DNA of 64,000 nt from Rariglobus hedericola (GCF_007559335.1 NZ_VMBG01000001.1:558001-622000), one strand, 5' to 3'; shown: positions 50,491 to 59,598, counted from the first letter of the stretch. The notes: generated by a model from the sequence alone, not told the origin. A program made the numbers and translations.

Positions 50491-50879
50491 GATGTTTTGA
50501 GTCGAGTGCGTGCGATGCCCGCGCACGGACGCATCGCGAGAAGCCTCGCGGGCGGTCGCTGCGGTTGGGCGTGAGTCCGAATGCGTGCGCGCAAAAACGC
50601 ACGTGAGGGACGTGATTTTAAAGTTCGGGAGTTCACCTGCGATCAGGCTGAACTTCTCCGAAGAACCGGCGGCTGTATTGACTTAGCGGACGCTTGGTTC
50701 CACGCGATGCGCGGACGGTATCCGTCGTCTTTCAGCAGACGCCGGATAAGCCAGGGAAGACCACAATCACAGAGCCAGCCAGCAAGTGGCTGTGAGTGTT
50801 GTTGAAAGTGGTCATGACGGCGAAAGCTATCGGTTCATTTGCATGCTCTGTCAAGTGGCCGGAGCACTTGCAGGCGGGT
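50491..50879. other. Intergenic region without a supportable gene
   Basis: About 390 bases. A 74-codon frame on plus at 50581-50805 has poor composition (SRRRISQGRPQSQSQ) and no homologue I recognise. The region may hold promoters of the Rnk-like and lipoprotein genes. No repeat or RNA gene was seen. Confidence 0.4.
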
Positions 50880-51296
50880 TCACTTTTCCATGCGCAGAAG
50901 CACCGTGTCTTTCACACGGCCCGCTTCGTCGTAGTTCACTTGAACGGTGAGTTTTTTTCCGGAAAGTGCGGCGAGCGGGGAAGTGCCATTCTGTTCCAAC
51001 AGTGCGAGCATCTCAGTCTGTTCAGCCTGCTCGGGCTCGACGGGACGCGGCGCTTTTTTGCTGGCTGCGGTGCCCTGCACAAAAGTGAAGACGTCCATTT
51101 GCAGACCGGCGCGGCTCGTGGATGTCGTGGCGGGAATGCCCAGTTCGTCGATCACCACGGCGCGCGTTGTGCCGGGCTGGAGGACATTCAAGTCCTTGCG
51201 CGTGGCCGACGAGGTCGAGGAGGCGCAGCCGGTCAAAAATAGAATAGCGGCGAGGGAACCGGTGGTGAAAAGCGAAAGCGGGGTGGGGCGATGCAT
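50880..51296 (-). CDS. Small lipoprotein, BamE/SmpA-like pattern
   Basis: 138 residues. A lipobox FLTGC puts the lipidated cysteine at residue 24. The mature part has KDLNVLQPGTTRAVVIDELGIP, resembling the GMT..V...LG.P motif of the BamE/SmpA fold, followed by a strand TFVQG and a low-complexity segment (SKKAPRPVEPEQAEQ). Outer-membrane lipoprotein likely; a role in BAM is not shown. It diverges from the spermidine-synthase-like gene. Confidence 0.7.
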   Translation of the reverse strand: MHRPTPLSLFTTGSLAAILFLTGCASSTSSATRKDLNVLQPGTTRAVVIDELGIPATTSTSRAGLQMDVFTFVQGTAASKKAPRPVEPEQAEQTEMLALLEQNGTSPLAALSGKKLTVQVNYDEAGRVKDTVLLRMEK

Positions 51297-51391
51297 GGGA
51301 AAGTGGGTGTGTGGTTACCCGACCGGTCAAACTTGCAGCAGTTCCGTGTCTTGCATGGATGACCGACAATCGCATCGTAGCCGCTTCATCG

Positions 51392-52126
51392 ATGAAACCG
51401 CATTACAACTTGGCCGAGACCCGCACGCCCGACGGGGCACGTCTGTCGCTCCACGAGCATGACGGCACCTATTGCATCCGACTGAACGGCCAGGATTTGA
51501 TGCACTCGATGACGAGCTCTTCCGAAGTGCTCTTGGGCGAGCTGGCCGCGGATCGTCTCGCCACGAAAAACCCGACCCGTGTTATCATCGGTGGCATGGG
51601 GCTCGGCTATACTTTGAAAGCGGTCATCGCCAAGGCCGGTGCCAAAGCCGTAATTGAAGTGGCGGAGCTTATGACCGAGGTCGTCGAGTGGAACCGCACG
51701 CACATGGCGAAGCTCAATGGTCACCTGCTGGCTGATCCGCGGGTGCAGGTGCGTCTCGGTGATGTCGTCGACACCATCGCGAGTGCCCGTCCCAACTCTT
51801 ACGACGCGATCCTGCTCGATGTGGATAACGGTCCCATTCCGATGGTGCGCGCCGGCAACTTCCGGCTCTATAGCCCGCGCGGCCTTGAGACGATGAAGGG
51901 CAAACTCAAGCCGGGCGGACGGCTCGCCATCTGGTCGGCGAGTCCCGACCACACCTTTGAGGCGCGGCTGCGTGCTGCGGGTTTCACCGCACAGGCGATT
52001 CCGGCCAAACTTTTTCCAACCGCCAAACGCAGCGCGTATGTGATCTACGTGGGCGACAAGCCTGCGCTGGATTCAGAGGAATGGGTTCCTAAGACCGAGC
52101 GTAGCAAGCCGCCGCGCCGTCGCTGA
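51392..52126 (+). CDS. Spermidine-synthase-like methyltransferase-fold protein
   Basis: 244 residues from the ATG at 51392. A Rossmann core with VIIGGMGLGYTLKAV near residue 67, an acidic residue in IEVAELMTEVVEWNR and DVVDTI...YDAILLDVDNGP near 125-150. The pattern fits the spermine/spermidine synthase superfamily, but the catalytic Asp motif of polyamine synthases is not clear. It may be a SAM-dependent methyltransferase of that fold. Basic C-terminus (KPPRRR). Confidence 0.75.
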   Translation: MKPHYNLAETRTPDGARLSLHEHDGTYCIRLNGQDLMHSMTSSSEVLLGELAADRLATKNPTRVIIGGMGLGYTLKAVIAKAGAKAVIEVAELMTEVVEWNRTHMAKLNGHLLADPRVQVRLGDVVDTIASARPNSYDAILLDVDNGPIPMVRAGNFRLYSPRGLETMKGKLKPGGRLAIWSASPDHTFEARLRAAGFTAQAIPAKLFPTAKRSAYVIYVGDKPALDSEEWVPKTERSKPPRRR

Positions 52127-52132
52127 GCACGA

Positions 52133-52564
52133 TCACGCCAGCGCTTTTCGCAGTTCAGCGATCAGCGCTGCGTAAGCGTCGTCTGTTAGGAGTTGTTTGG
52201 GCTCGGGCATCATCGTGAACGTGGTGCCCCACGACGGGCCGTCCACGTATTTAGGGACGAGATGCATGTGGAGATGCGGCAGTTTATCGGAATATGCGCC
52301 GTAGTTGATCTTGGCCGGATTAAAGGCGGTTTTCATCGCACGCGCGGCACGGGCCACGTCTTGCGTGAACAAGCTGAGCTCGGCGTCGGACAGCTCGAAA
52401 AGTTCGTTTACGTGATCGCGGTAAGCGACGACGCAACGGCCGCGGTAGGTTTGCTCCTTGAAGAGATAAAGCGTCGAAACCTGCAGCGGCACGATTTCGA
52501 TCATTAGATCGGTGAGGCGCTGATCTTTGCGGCAATACAGGCAATCGGGCAGGGGCGATGTCAT
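52133..52564 (-). CDS. HIT-family hydrolase
   Basis: 143 residues from the ATG at 52564. The histidine triad HLHMHLVPK is near residue 97, with the N-terminal CLYCRKD (CxxC) and the RDHVNELFELSD segment, both typical of HIT proteins. Members hydrolyse AMP-linked nucleotides such as Ap4A, AMP-N-epsilon-lysine or ADP-sulfate. The substrate is not known. Converges with the spermidine-synthase-like gene. Confidence 0.9.
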   Translation of the reverse strand: MTSPLPDCLYCRKDQRLTDLMIEIVPLQVSTLYLFKEQTYRGRCVVAYRDHVNELFELSDAELSLFTQDVARAARAMKTAFNPAKINYGAYSDKLPHLHMHLVPKYVDGPSWGTTFTMMPEPKQLLTDDAYAALIAELRKALA

Positions 52565-52684
52565 GGGAGCGAGTTTAGGCCGGCGGGCACGGTGACGTGA
52601 CATACGTGAGCTGGAATCAGTTTCAGAGGCGTGCAGCCACGAAGCGTGTGAACCAGAAAGCGAAACCCAGGTCTGCCCCGCCAG

Positions 52685-53425
52685 ATGATTTCCTTCCTGC
52701 GACGCTTAACTCCGAAGCAATATGCCATGATTGGCGGCGGCGTGATCGTCTTGGTGCTGGTCATGTTATTTTACCGGCAGATCGATATCGAAGCGATCCA
52801 GGAGCACGCTAATGAGTTGAACGGTTTTGTGGTGTTCGCGGGCATGGTTGTGCTGCCACTGCTGGGATTTCCAGTGAGTGTTGTTCACGCGGTCGCCGGC
52901 CTGCGTTTTGGACTCGGGTTTGGATCGCTACTCGTCGCACTGGCGACCCTGCTCCAATTGCTGGCTGCCTATGGACTAGTGAAGCTAATGCCGGGATTTT
53001 TTAATCGTAAACTGGAGCCGTTGCGCAAGCGCCTGCCGAAAGGTGCGCATACACCGGTGACGTTGTTTACCATGTTACTCCCGGGCGTTCCCTATTTTTC
53101 TCAAATCTACGTGCTTCCTTTGATCGGGGTGCCGCTGGGCACATTCATCATGTGGAGTCTGCCAATCAATGTCGCACGTTCGATCGTCGGCGTGACCTTT
53201 GGTGATATTTGCGACGAGCTTACACCTCTGAGCATCGCGGGGTTTGGCGCTTATTTTATCGGTATTTTGCTGCTGTGCGGCTGGTCTTTCCGGCGACTGC
53301 GAAAAATCATGCTGGCGAAGCAACCGGCCTCCGAAGGCGGACCCACGCCTTTGTCTGAACCGGTGGGTGGCTGGGATCGCTTTTGGGAGCACCGTAAGCA
53401 CCGCAAAACGGATAGTCGCTTTTAA
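52685..53425 (+). CDS. TVP38/TMEM64 family membrane protein (DedA-like)
   Basis: 246 residues with about five to six membrane helices (near 13-32, 45-60, 66-98, 120-140, 145-165 and 180-200). The LLPGVPYFSQIYVLPLIGVPLGTFIMWSLP stretch is the SNARE-associated/TVP38 signature region (G..P....N/Y......V....F). DedA-like proteins are implicated in lipid and membrane homeostasis. The C-terminal tail is polar and charged. Confidence 0.8.
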   Translation: MISFLRRLTPKQYAMIGGGVIVLVLVMLFYRQIDIEAIQEHANELNGFVVFAGMVVLPLLGFPVSVVHAVAGLRFGLGFGSLLVALATLLQLLAAYGLVKLMPGFFNRKLEPLRKRLPKGAHTPVTLFTMLLPGVPYFSQIYVLPLIGVPLGTFIMWSLPINVARSIVGVTFGDICDELTPLSIAGFGAYFIGILLLCGWSFRRLRKIMLAKQPASEGGPTPLSEPVGGWDRFWEHRKHRKTDSRF

Positions 53426-53497
53426 TGCGTTGAGGTAAGGGCCGCCATAATGACGGGCGGTATCAGTGGCGGTATCACCAAACTAATTTAATGGCCT

Positions 53498-54211
53498 TTA
53501 AGAACCGTAAGCCGTGACGCGTTTGAAGTCGCTCCACTTGTATTCGACGGGGTTGCCGAATTTGGAAAACAGAACCTTCGCCGTGCTGCCGGGCTTCACG
53601 ACAGCGGTGGGTTCACTGTCCTTGTTTTTGTCCGAGTCGGGCTCCACGTGAACATCCAGATCGACGTCCGTGACTTTTGCCAGGCCGAGGGCAATTTTCA
53701 TGGGTTCGCGCAGCAATGCAGCGATGTGGGCGATGTCACCTTTCGCTTTGTCCACGGTGACAATCACGGAGAGTTTATCGATGGCGACCAGCCGTGCTGC
53801 TTCCGGTTTAATGCTGATCTCGAAGCGGGCGGTCTTGTCGTTTTCGTCGATCAATTTGGAGTCATCCAGATTCAGGTATTCTGACAGCGACTTGGTCGCT
53901 TTTTTCCGAGGACGATTATTCTTTTTGGATTCCCATTTGGTGCGCTCGGCATCCGTGGGCTGCTTGCCGTTCAACTCGATCAGTTTCCAGCGTTGGTTGT
54001 CGGGCAACGACGGGTCGTAACGCTCAACCCATGTTTTCACCACCTCGTCTTTATCTCCGAATTGGGTGGTGTGCTGGGTGAAGGCGAGATCCCGGCGCCC
54101 TTCGTCCCAATGCTCCACCGCTTTCACAAGGAGAGGCGATGGTGCCGCCTGCAGCACGCCGCCGATCAAAAGGCCGATGGATACCATTCTAATGAAAAAG
54201 TGAGTGCTCAT
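53498..54211 (-). CDS. Exported protein, function unknown
   Basis: 237 residues from the ATG at 54211. A signal peptide ending near residue 22 (IGGVLQAAPSP) is followed by a mature beta-rich region. A basic stretch RPRKKATKSLSEYL near 100 and a Pro/Lys-rich tail are present. The AARLVAIDKLSVIVTVDKAKGDI region has no family I recognise. Periplasmic or secreted. It converges with the TVP38 gene and diverges from the M48 gene. Confidence 0.7.
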   Translation of the reverse strand: MSTHFFIRMVSIGLLIGGVLQAAPSPLLVKAVEHWDEGRRDLAFTQHTTQFGDKDEVVKTWVERYDPSLPDNQRWKLIELNGKQPTDAERTKWESKKNNRPRKKATKSLSEYLNLDDSKLIDENDKTARFEISIKPEAARLVAIDKLSVIVTVDKAKGDIAHIAALLREPMKIALGLAKVTDVDLDVHVEPDSDKNKDSEPTAVVKPGSTAKVLFSKFGNPVEYKWSDFKRVTAYGS

Positions 54212-54336
54212 GATTATTAACAATGACAGGTTAATCCCCGTCCGGTTCGCCGTAGGTGAGGTGGGAATTAATCAGCTAGCAATCGGTGCGCAGAGCAAAG
54301 TTGCGGTTTGGCCGGCATTTGTATCCCATCCCGCGC

Positions 54337-55188
54337 ATGAAATCCCCTTTGATCGTGATCGGTGTGCTGTCGGTATGCGCTTTGATTACGGGCTGCACCA
54401 CGGTCAATGAGACCGGTCGCTCCCAACTGATGCTCGTCTCGCCTTCGCAGGAAGCGCAGATGGGTCTCTCGACTTTTGATCAGATTAAAAAAGAGGAAAA
54501 GATTTCCAAGGATCCGGCGATTAACGCCCGCATCCAACGCATCGGCGTTCGTATCGCCGCCTCGGTGGGCCGCGATGTGCCCAATGCCCAATGGGAGTTT
54601 GTCGTGTTCGATTCGGCGACGGTGAACGCGTTCGCTCTCCCCGGCGGCAAGGTCGGCGTCTATACCGGCCTCATCAAACTGGCGGCCAGCGATGACGAAC
54701 TCGCCATCGTCATGGGCCATGAGATTGCGCACGTGACTTCACGCCATGGCGCCGAACGCACCTCGCAAAACTATGCGATCGCCGGCGTGGGCCTGGCCGC
54801 CGCCATCGGCATGGAGGTCAAGAATGTCGATCCCGCCAAACGCAACATGGCGCTGGCCGCTTATGGACTCGGTTCACAGGTGGGCGTCGCGCTGCCTTTC
54901 TCGCGTTTGCATGAGAGCGAGGCCGACGCCGTGGGACTTCGTTTCGCAGCAGGTGCCGGTTATGATCCGCGCGCAGGCGCGACCTTCTGGCAGAAGATGT
55001 CGAAGCAGGGCGGAGCGAAGCCGCCGGAGTTCCTTTCCACGCATCCGTCGGACGCCACGCGTATCGCCAACCTTCAGAAACTCGCACCGCAATACATGCC
55101 TCTCTACGAGCAGAGCAAAGCGAAGTATCAAACCGCATCCAAGTCCGCCGAACAGGCCGAGGCTGATGCGTTTTTGAAAGGAAAGTGA
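54337..55188 (+). CDS. M48-family metallopeptidase lipoprotein
   Basis: 283 residues from the ATG at 54337. The lipobox LITGC gives Cys20. The zinc motif HEIAH is at 128-132 within MGHEIAHVTSRH. A third ligand lies in HESEADAVG (ESEAD at 193-197). This is the periplasmic BepA/LoiP-like group that handles misfolded outer-membrane proteins or activates proteins in the envelope. Tail is helical and acidic. Confidence 0.92.
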   Translation: MKSPLIVIGVLSVCALITGCTTVNETGRSQLMLVSPSQEAQMGLSTFDQIKKEEKISKDPAINARIQRIGVRIAASVGRDVPNAQWEFVVFDSATVNAFALPGGKVGVYTGLIKLAASDDELAIVMGHEIAHVTSRHGAERTSQNYAIAGVGLAAAIGMEVKNVDPAKRNMALAAYGLGSQVGVALPFSRLHESEADAVGLRFAAGAGYDPRAGATFWQKMSKQGGAKPPEFLSTHPSDATRIANLQKLAPQYMPLYEQSKAKYQTASKSAEQAEADAFLKGK

Positions 55189-55258
55189 GTCGCTGCTTTT
55201 GGCGGAGGTAAGGCTTTTCTGTCTGGCCGAAGCGAATACGGGCGTTCACATTCGGGGC

Positions 55259-56635
55259 ATGTTTGATCCCGTCGAAAAGCTGAAGGAATTCATCCGTCAC
55301 CCCAGTGTTTCCGCCGACCCGGCTTTCAAGGCCGGCATGAAAGGCGCGCTTGATTTCGCCTCGGGCCTGCTGGGCTCGATCGGCTTCAAAGTCGAGGTGG
55401 TGAAAACCGATCTCCACCCGATCATCCTCGCGTCGCGCGGTGACAACACCGACTGGCCGCACGTGATTATCTACGGACATTATGACGTGCAGCCGGCCGA
55501 CCCGCTCAACTTGTGGAACTCGCCCGCCTTTGAGCCTGAGATTCGCGGCAACCGTCTCTATGGACGCGGCGCGGCGGATAACAAAGGTCCGCTGATGGTG
55601 CACATCGCGGCAGTCGGTCGCTTGCTCGAGCGCCGCCCCGATCTGCCCTTGCGCATCACGTTTATGATCGAGGGCGAAGAGGAGATGGGCAGCCCCAGTT
55701 TCGGCAAGTTTCTCGAAACGTATGGCGACCGGTTGCGCGAAGCCGATCTGGTGTATCTGTCGGACACCTTGCTCCCGAGTGAAGACCAGGTGGTCATCAC
55801 CTGCGGCCTGCGCGGCTTGGTGCTGTGCGACGTCGTCGTAACCGGATCAAAAGGAGACCTGCATTCGGGCCTGCACGGCGGCGTGTTGCGCAATCCGATT
55901 CAGGCGGTGTCCGAACTATGTGCGTCGCTGCACAAGCCTGATGGTTTTGTGAACATCGACGGCTTCTATGATGACGTGATGCCGGTGGAACCGTGGGAGC
56001 GTGAGCAGATCCAGAAGCTCGGTGCGGACACGGAAGAATACCGGAAATTCCTTGGTATCCCCGCATTCCATACACCGCCTGGCTACACGCCTTTTGAAGC
56101 GATCCGCGTGCTGCCGACATTGGAATTTAACGGCATCGGTGGTGGTTATCAGGGCGAGGGCAGCAAGACGGTTATCCCGAGCAAGGCGTTCGTGAAAATC
56201 AGCTGTCGCCTCGTGGCCAACCAGACTCCGGAAAAAATCCGCGAGCTGCTTTACGCGGCCATTCGTGCACGCATGCCAGCCGACGTGACCTACGAGATCA
56301 TCGATCAACATACCGGCACGCCCTACGTCGTCGTGCCGCCGGATCGTTCGAATACGCCCGCGGATCAATCGCCCGTGCTGGCGGATGCATTCCGCGCGGC
56401 GGACAAGGTCATCGCCGACGTGTTTGGCAAACCGCCGCTGTATCTACGCGAAGGCGGCAGTGTGCCGATCATTGCCGAAATCAAGCGCGTGACCGGTCTG
56501 GATTCCGTAATGATGGGCCTGTTCCTGCCCGAGGATAATCTGCACGCGCCCAACGAGAGTTTTAATCTCGATGTGATGGAGAAGGGCATGCGCACCTCGG
56601 AACGTATTCTCGAGGCGATCGCTGATCGCAAATAA
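55259..56635 (+). CDS. M20-family dipeptidase/deacetylase-type metallopeptidase
   Basis: 458 residues from the ATG at 55259; 20 residues of upstream frame lack support. M20 motifs in order: IYGHYDVQP near residue 76, RGAADNKGPLM near 103, EGEEEMGSPSF near 139 (metal and base Glu), and HSGLHGG in the dimerisation region near 203. The zinc family includes dipeptidases (CNDP, PepV) and desuccinylases; this length and DVQP motif favour a dipeptidase. It follows the M48 gene by 70 bases on the same strand. Confidence 0.9.
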   Translation: MFDPVEKLKEFIRHPSVSADPAFKAGMKGALDFASGLLGSIGFKVEVVKTDLHPIILASRGDNTDWPHVIIYGHYDVQPADPLNLWNSPAFEPEIRGNRLYGRGAADNKGPLMVHIAAVGRLLERRPDLPLRITFMIEGEEEMGSPSFGKFLETYGDRLREADLVYLSDTLLPSEDQVVITCGLRGLVLCDVVVTGSKGDLHSGLHGGVLRNPIQAVSELCASLHKPDGFVNIDGFYDDVMPVEPWEREQIQKLGADTEEYRKFLGIPAFHTPPGYTPFEAIRVLPTLEFNGIGGGYQGEGSKTVIPSKAFVKISCRLVANQTPEKIRELLYAAIRARMPADVTYEIIDQHTGTPYVVVPPDRSNTPADQSPVLADAFRAADKVIADVFGKPPLYLREGGSVPIIAEIKRVTGLDSVMMGLFLPEDNLHAPNESFNLDVMEKGMRTSERILEAIADRK

Positions 56636-56668
56636 CCAAAAGGCGGCTGCAAGCCGCCGGAGATGGAC

Positions 56669-56705
56669 GCAAAAAAAGCCCCGGATTTCTCCGGGGCTTT
56701 TTGTA
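56669..56705. terminator. Bidirectional terminator after M20 gene
   Basis: AGCCCCGGA (56678-56686) pairs with TCCGGGGCT, with an A-run on the left and T-run on the right. A second 7-bp hairpin without a T-run (GGCGGCT/AGCCGCC, 56643-56659) precedes it. The site serves both the M20 gene and the convergent pal-like gene. Confidence 0.9.
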
Positions 56706-56717
56706 GTTGGAAACCGA

Positions 56718-57287
56718 TTACGGCTTCAGAACAACGAGATCGACGCGGCGATCCTTGGCAGCGGTGGCCTCGTCGCTGTTTTCGACGGCATCGAGGTCGC
56801 CCTTGGAGAGGACTTCGAGCTTGTCGGCGGCGACACCGGAGGTGGTCAGGTATTGCTTGGCGGCGTTGGCGCGGCGGTCACCGAGGCCGAGGTTGTATTC
56901 GGCGGTGCCCTTCCAGTCGCAGTGGCCTTCGAGGAGAAGACGGGCGGTGGGATTGGCTTCGAGGTAGGCCTTGGCTGCGTCGAGCTTGGAGCGCTCGGAG
57001 GCCTTGATGCCGGACTGGTCGAAGTCGAAATAGACGGTTTCGCCAGCGAGGGCGGTGCGGTCGCCGTTGGCGAGGTCGTTGGCGCCACGGCCATCGAGAG
57101 CGGTGCCGGGGGCGAGATCGGTGCCGACACCACCGCCGAGGCCGATATCGGAGCCGGAAAGGCCGCCGCCATCCGGGCCGATCACGGTGCGGGAAGGATC
57201 AGGACGCTTGGGTTTCTTGGAGCAGCCGGCGAGTGCGACTGCGGCGGCGATGATGACGAAGCTGAGTTTCTTGGTGGAGAGGTTCAT
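56718..57287 (-). CDS. Pal-like OmpA-domain lipoprotein
   Basis: 189 residues from the ATG at 57287. The lipobox ALAGC gives Cys22. A Gly/Asp-rich linker leads to an OmpA-C domain with VYFDFDQSGIK near residue 84 and the peptidoglycan-binding region GHCDWKGTAEYNLGLGDRRA near 122. It is anchored in the outer membrane and holds peptidoglycan, as Pal of the Tol-Pal system does. The usual GHTDERGT motif reads GHCDWKGT. No tol genes are adjacent. Confidence 0.92.
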   Translation of the reverse strand: MNLSTKKLSFVIIAAAVALAGCSKKPKRPDPSRTVIGPDGGGLSGSDIGLGGGVGTDLAPGTALDGRGANDLANGDRTALAGETVYFDFDQSGIKASERSKLDAAKAYLEANPTARLLLEGHCDWKGTAEYNLGLGDRRANAAKQYLTTSGVAADKLEVLSKGDLDAVENSDEATAAKDRRVDLVVLKP

Positions 57288-57374
57288 GGGTGAACGATAA
57301 AAAATACGAGGTGATTTGACCTTATCGGCCATTCAAATTGGGTCGCAAGTTATTTAACGCCGTCTTTGCAAACC

Positions 57375-58223
57375 ATGTCATCTTCCTCTCGCACCGCATG
57401 GTTTCTCTTTGATAACGGCTCGGTGCGGGCGGATTCCACGCTCAGCTTGCGACGGGTGGCCGTAACCTTGGCTGAACGGACGGGCCTGCCGGTGCAGGCA
57501 GTGTCGCTCTTGCATTCCAGCAAGGTGCCGGCCGAGTCGCTGGACGGAGAACCGGCAAGGCTGCTGGAACCGGCGCTGATGGAGCATTTCGCGACGTTTC
57601 CCGACGGAGAGGCGGTGTTACTGCCGTTATTTTTCGGTCCGAGCGCGGCGTTGACCGAGTATGTGCCGTCGCGACTGGCTAGCGTGCGCGCACGGTTTCC
57701 GCGCGCACGACTACGGATGGCGCCCTGGCTGGTAAATCCTGAGGATGGCGACTGCCGGCTGGCAGGCATGTTGGCGAATCAGGTGCGGGCGACCGCTAAA
57801 TTGCGTGGATGGAACCGTCCCAATGTCGTATTGGTTGATCACGGGTCGCCGCAAGCAGCCGTGGCCGCAGTGCGCAACCACTTGGGCGAACAGGTGCGCC
57901 GTGAATTAGGCGCTGAAGTGGTCGCGTTGTCCGTGGCCTCGATGGAACGGCGGGAAGGCGATGCCTACGCCTTCAACGAGCCCTTGCTGGCTACCGCGTT
58001 GCGCACGCCGCCGTTTAATCAGGGAGACGTGATCGTAGCGCTGCAGTTCTTGTCGCCCGGACGACATGCGGGACCCGGCGGGGATATTGCGGAGATCTGC
58101 GCGGCGGCCGAGGCGGAAAACGCTGGCCTGCACACCCAAATGACCCAGCCGATCGCAGGTGAAAGCGGGTTGATCGATTTGCTCGCCGAGCGACTGTCGC
58201 AGGCGGTGCAGGTGTCGAGCTAA
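57375..58223 (+). CDS. Two-domain CbiX-like protein
   Basis: 282 residues from the ATG at 57375; a TTG at 57366 would add three. Two CbiX-like halves: N-terminal (1-120) and C-terminal (150-282). The C-terminal half keeps the chelatase-like histidines His156 (LVDHGSPQ) and His231 (SPGRHAGPGGDI). The matching places of the N-terminal half are Asn14 (LFDNGS) and GPSAAL, so it has lost both. CbiX and SirB enzymes insert metal into sirohydrochlorin, but no cobalamin or siroheme gene lies nearby. Other roles are possible. Confidence 0.8.
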   Translation: MSSSSRTAWFLFDNGSVRADSTLSLRRVAVTLAERTGLPVQAVSLLHSSKVPAESLDGEPARLLEPALMEHFATFPDGEAVLLPLFFGPSAALTEYVPSRLASVRARFPRARLRMAPWLVNPEDGDCRLAGMLANQVRATAKLRGWNRPNVVLVDHGSPQAAVAAVRNHLGEQVRRELGAEVVALSVASMERREGDAYAFNEPLLATALRTPPFNQGDVIVALQFLSPGRHAGPGGDIAEICAAAEAENAGLHTQMTQPIAGESGLIDLLAERLSQAVQVSS

Positions 58224-58251
58224 GGCGTTCGCACCCACTCGGAATCCGACA

Positions 58252-58288
58252 ATAAAAAAACGCCGGCCCGAAAACGGGCAGGCGTTAA
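58252..58288 (-). terminator. Terminator of the response-regulator gene
   Basis: AACGCC-G-GCCCG (58259-58270) pairs with CGGGC-A-GGCGTT (58275-58286), loop AAAA. On the minus strand a run of T follows, so it stops the response-regulator transcript; on plus only AATT follows. Confidence 0.85.
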
Positions 58289-58313
58289 TTCAAAGGCAGC
58301 GTTTGCCTAAAAG

Positions 58314-58961
58314 TTAAACGGGCTTCTTTGGCTCGATGAGACCGACCTCGAGGGCGTAGCGAGTGAGGCTGGCGACGTCGTGCAGGTTCAGCTTGCGCAT
58401 CAGGTTGGTGCGGTGGTTGTCCACCGTCTTCACGCTGATATCGAGGCGGGAAGCGATTTCCTTGGTGCTGTTACTCTCGGCAACGAGTTGGAGGATCTCG
58501 CGTTCGCGATCGGTCAGGAAATCAGCCGTGGCGCTGGAGGCGGGATTAGCGACGACGTTGCGGAGCAGGGAGGCAACGGCCGGTCCGAAATAGGTGCCGC
58601 CATTGGCGACGGTTTCCAGGCCCTTCTTAAACTCGAAGAGACCGGCGGTTTTTTCGACAAAGCCATGGGCGCCGGCTTCGAGCATTTCACGGACGAGCAC
58701 GGGATTCTCGTGGCCCGAGAAAACGAGCACGCGGACGTTTTTAAGCTGTTTCGTCAGGCGGCGAAGCAAATCCACGCCATTAAGGCCGGGGAGCTTGGCA
58801 TCGAGGACCAACAGGTCGGGCTTTACATCCAAGCAGAGGGTGAGGGCGCTTTGGCCGTCACCGCTTTCACCCACCAGCTTATAGTTGGGATCGAGTCGGA
58901 GGATTTCCACCAGCATTTCGCGGATGGCGGTCTGGTCTTCAATGATAACGAGTCGTTTCAT
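58314..58961 (-). CDS. NarL/FixJ-type response regulator
   Basis: 215 residues from the ATG at 58961. The receiver domain (1-120) has acidic pocket EDQ at 8-10, the phosphorylation aspartate in [10 protein letters not shown] near 54 and the lysine in VEKTAG near 103. The C-terminal LuxR helix-turn-helix (150-215) has [14 protein letters not shown] and [16 protein letters not shown]. It binds DNA upon phosphorylation. No histidine kinase is adjacent, so its partner and targets are unknown. Confidence 0.92.
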   Translation of the reverse strand: MKRLVIIEDQTAIREMLVEILRLDPNYKLVGESGDGQSALTLCLDVKPDLLVLDAKLPGLNGVDLLRRLTKQLKNVRVLVFSGHENPVLVREMLEAGAHGFVEKTAGLFEFKKGLETVANGGTYFGPAVASLLRNVVANPASSATADFLTDREREILQLVAESNSTKEIASRLDISVKTVDNHRTNLMRKLNLHDVASLTRYALEVGLIEPKKPV

Positions 58962-59106
58962 GCGTGCTGGACAAAAAATGAATAATGCAATCGGGCTGAG
59001 GCTGGCCCGCAGATAACGGCACACAACAAGGCGGCATGGAGTCTGACGCGATAACTTTTTGTAAAATCAGCTCAGGTTTTCATAATTGTTCCGTATTCTA
59101 AGTTCT

Positions 59107-59562
59107 ATGAAGCGCCTAGCTCCTGTGATCTTTTGGTTGGGACTGCCCCTTCTTTTGGGGTGGGCAGGGTGTGCGGAGGTTCCGGTTGCAAAGCCTTATC
59201 AGGCTGCTCCCGCCACCGACGTGGGGAAAGTCCAGGCTTGGAGCGATGCGGAACAAGTGGCCGGAACCAACACGGATCGCATCACGGTGATTGGCACCGG
59301 TGAATCGATGCGACCGATTTACGGAGAAAACACGGTGCTCGTTCTTAGCAAGATCGAGTATGATAATCTCAAGCCCGGGATGCAGGTGGCTTATTTGAGC
59401 CAGGCCGGAAGCCGGGTGGTGCATGTTTTGCTCGAAAAAGATACGGGCGGTTGGCGGGTGCAGGGTCTAAATAACCAGCACGAGGATCGGGAGCGCGTGA
59501 CGCGCTACAACTTGATCGGCGTCGTTTACGCCTCGTTTGCGACCGATGAGGCGCTGAAATAA
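59107..59562 (+). CDS. Lipoprotein with S24/S26 signal-peptidase-like domain
   Basis: 151 residues from the ATG at 59107. The lipobox GWAGC gives Cys22. The domain has GESMRPIYG with Ser67, PGMQVAYL, VVHVLL with His106, GLNN and NLIGVVYASF. It is paralogous to the Sec-secreted protein at 40504 (identical Ser-to-His spacing of 39 residues). Retained Ser and His suggest a catalytic dyad, but the residue after His is Val rather than Arg. Activity unproven. Confidence 0.75.
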   Translation: MKRLAPVIFWLGLPLLLGWAGCAEVPVAKPYQAAPATDVGKVQAWSDAEQVAGTNTDRITVIGTGESMRPIYGENTVLVLSKIEYDNLKPGMQVAYLSQAGSRVVHVLLEKDTGGWRVQGLNNQHEDRERVTRYNLIGVVYASFATDEALK

Positions 59563-59598
59563 CCGCCGGGCGTGACGCCCTCTGCTTCGTGTGTCCGG

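Noticed and set aside
50581-50805. 74-codon plus-strand frame beginning MRARKNAREG
   Set aside because: No recognised family, late low-complexity run, and no ribosome-binding site.
53456-53477. Direct repeat GGCGGTATCA, two copies 12 bases apart after the TVP38 gene
   Set aside because: Too short and only two copies; no array and no palindrome strong enough to call a terminator.
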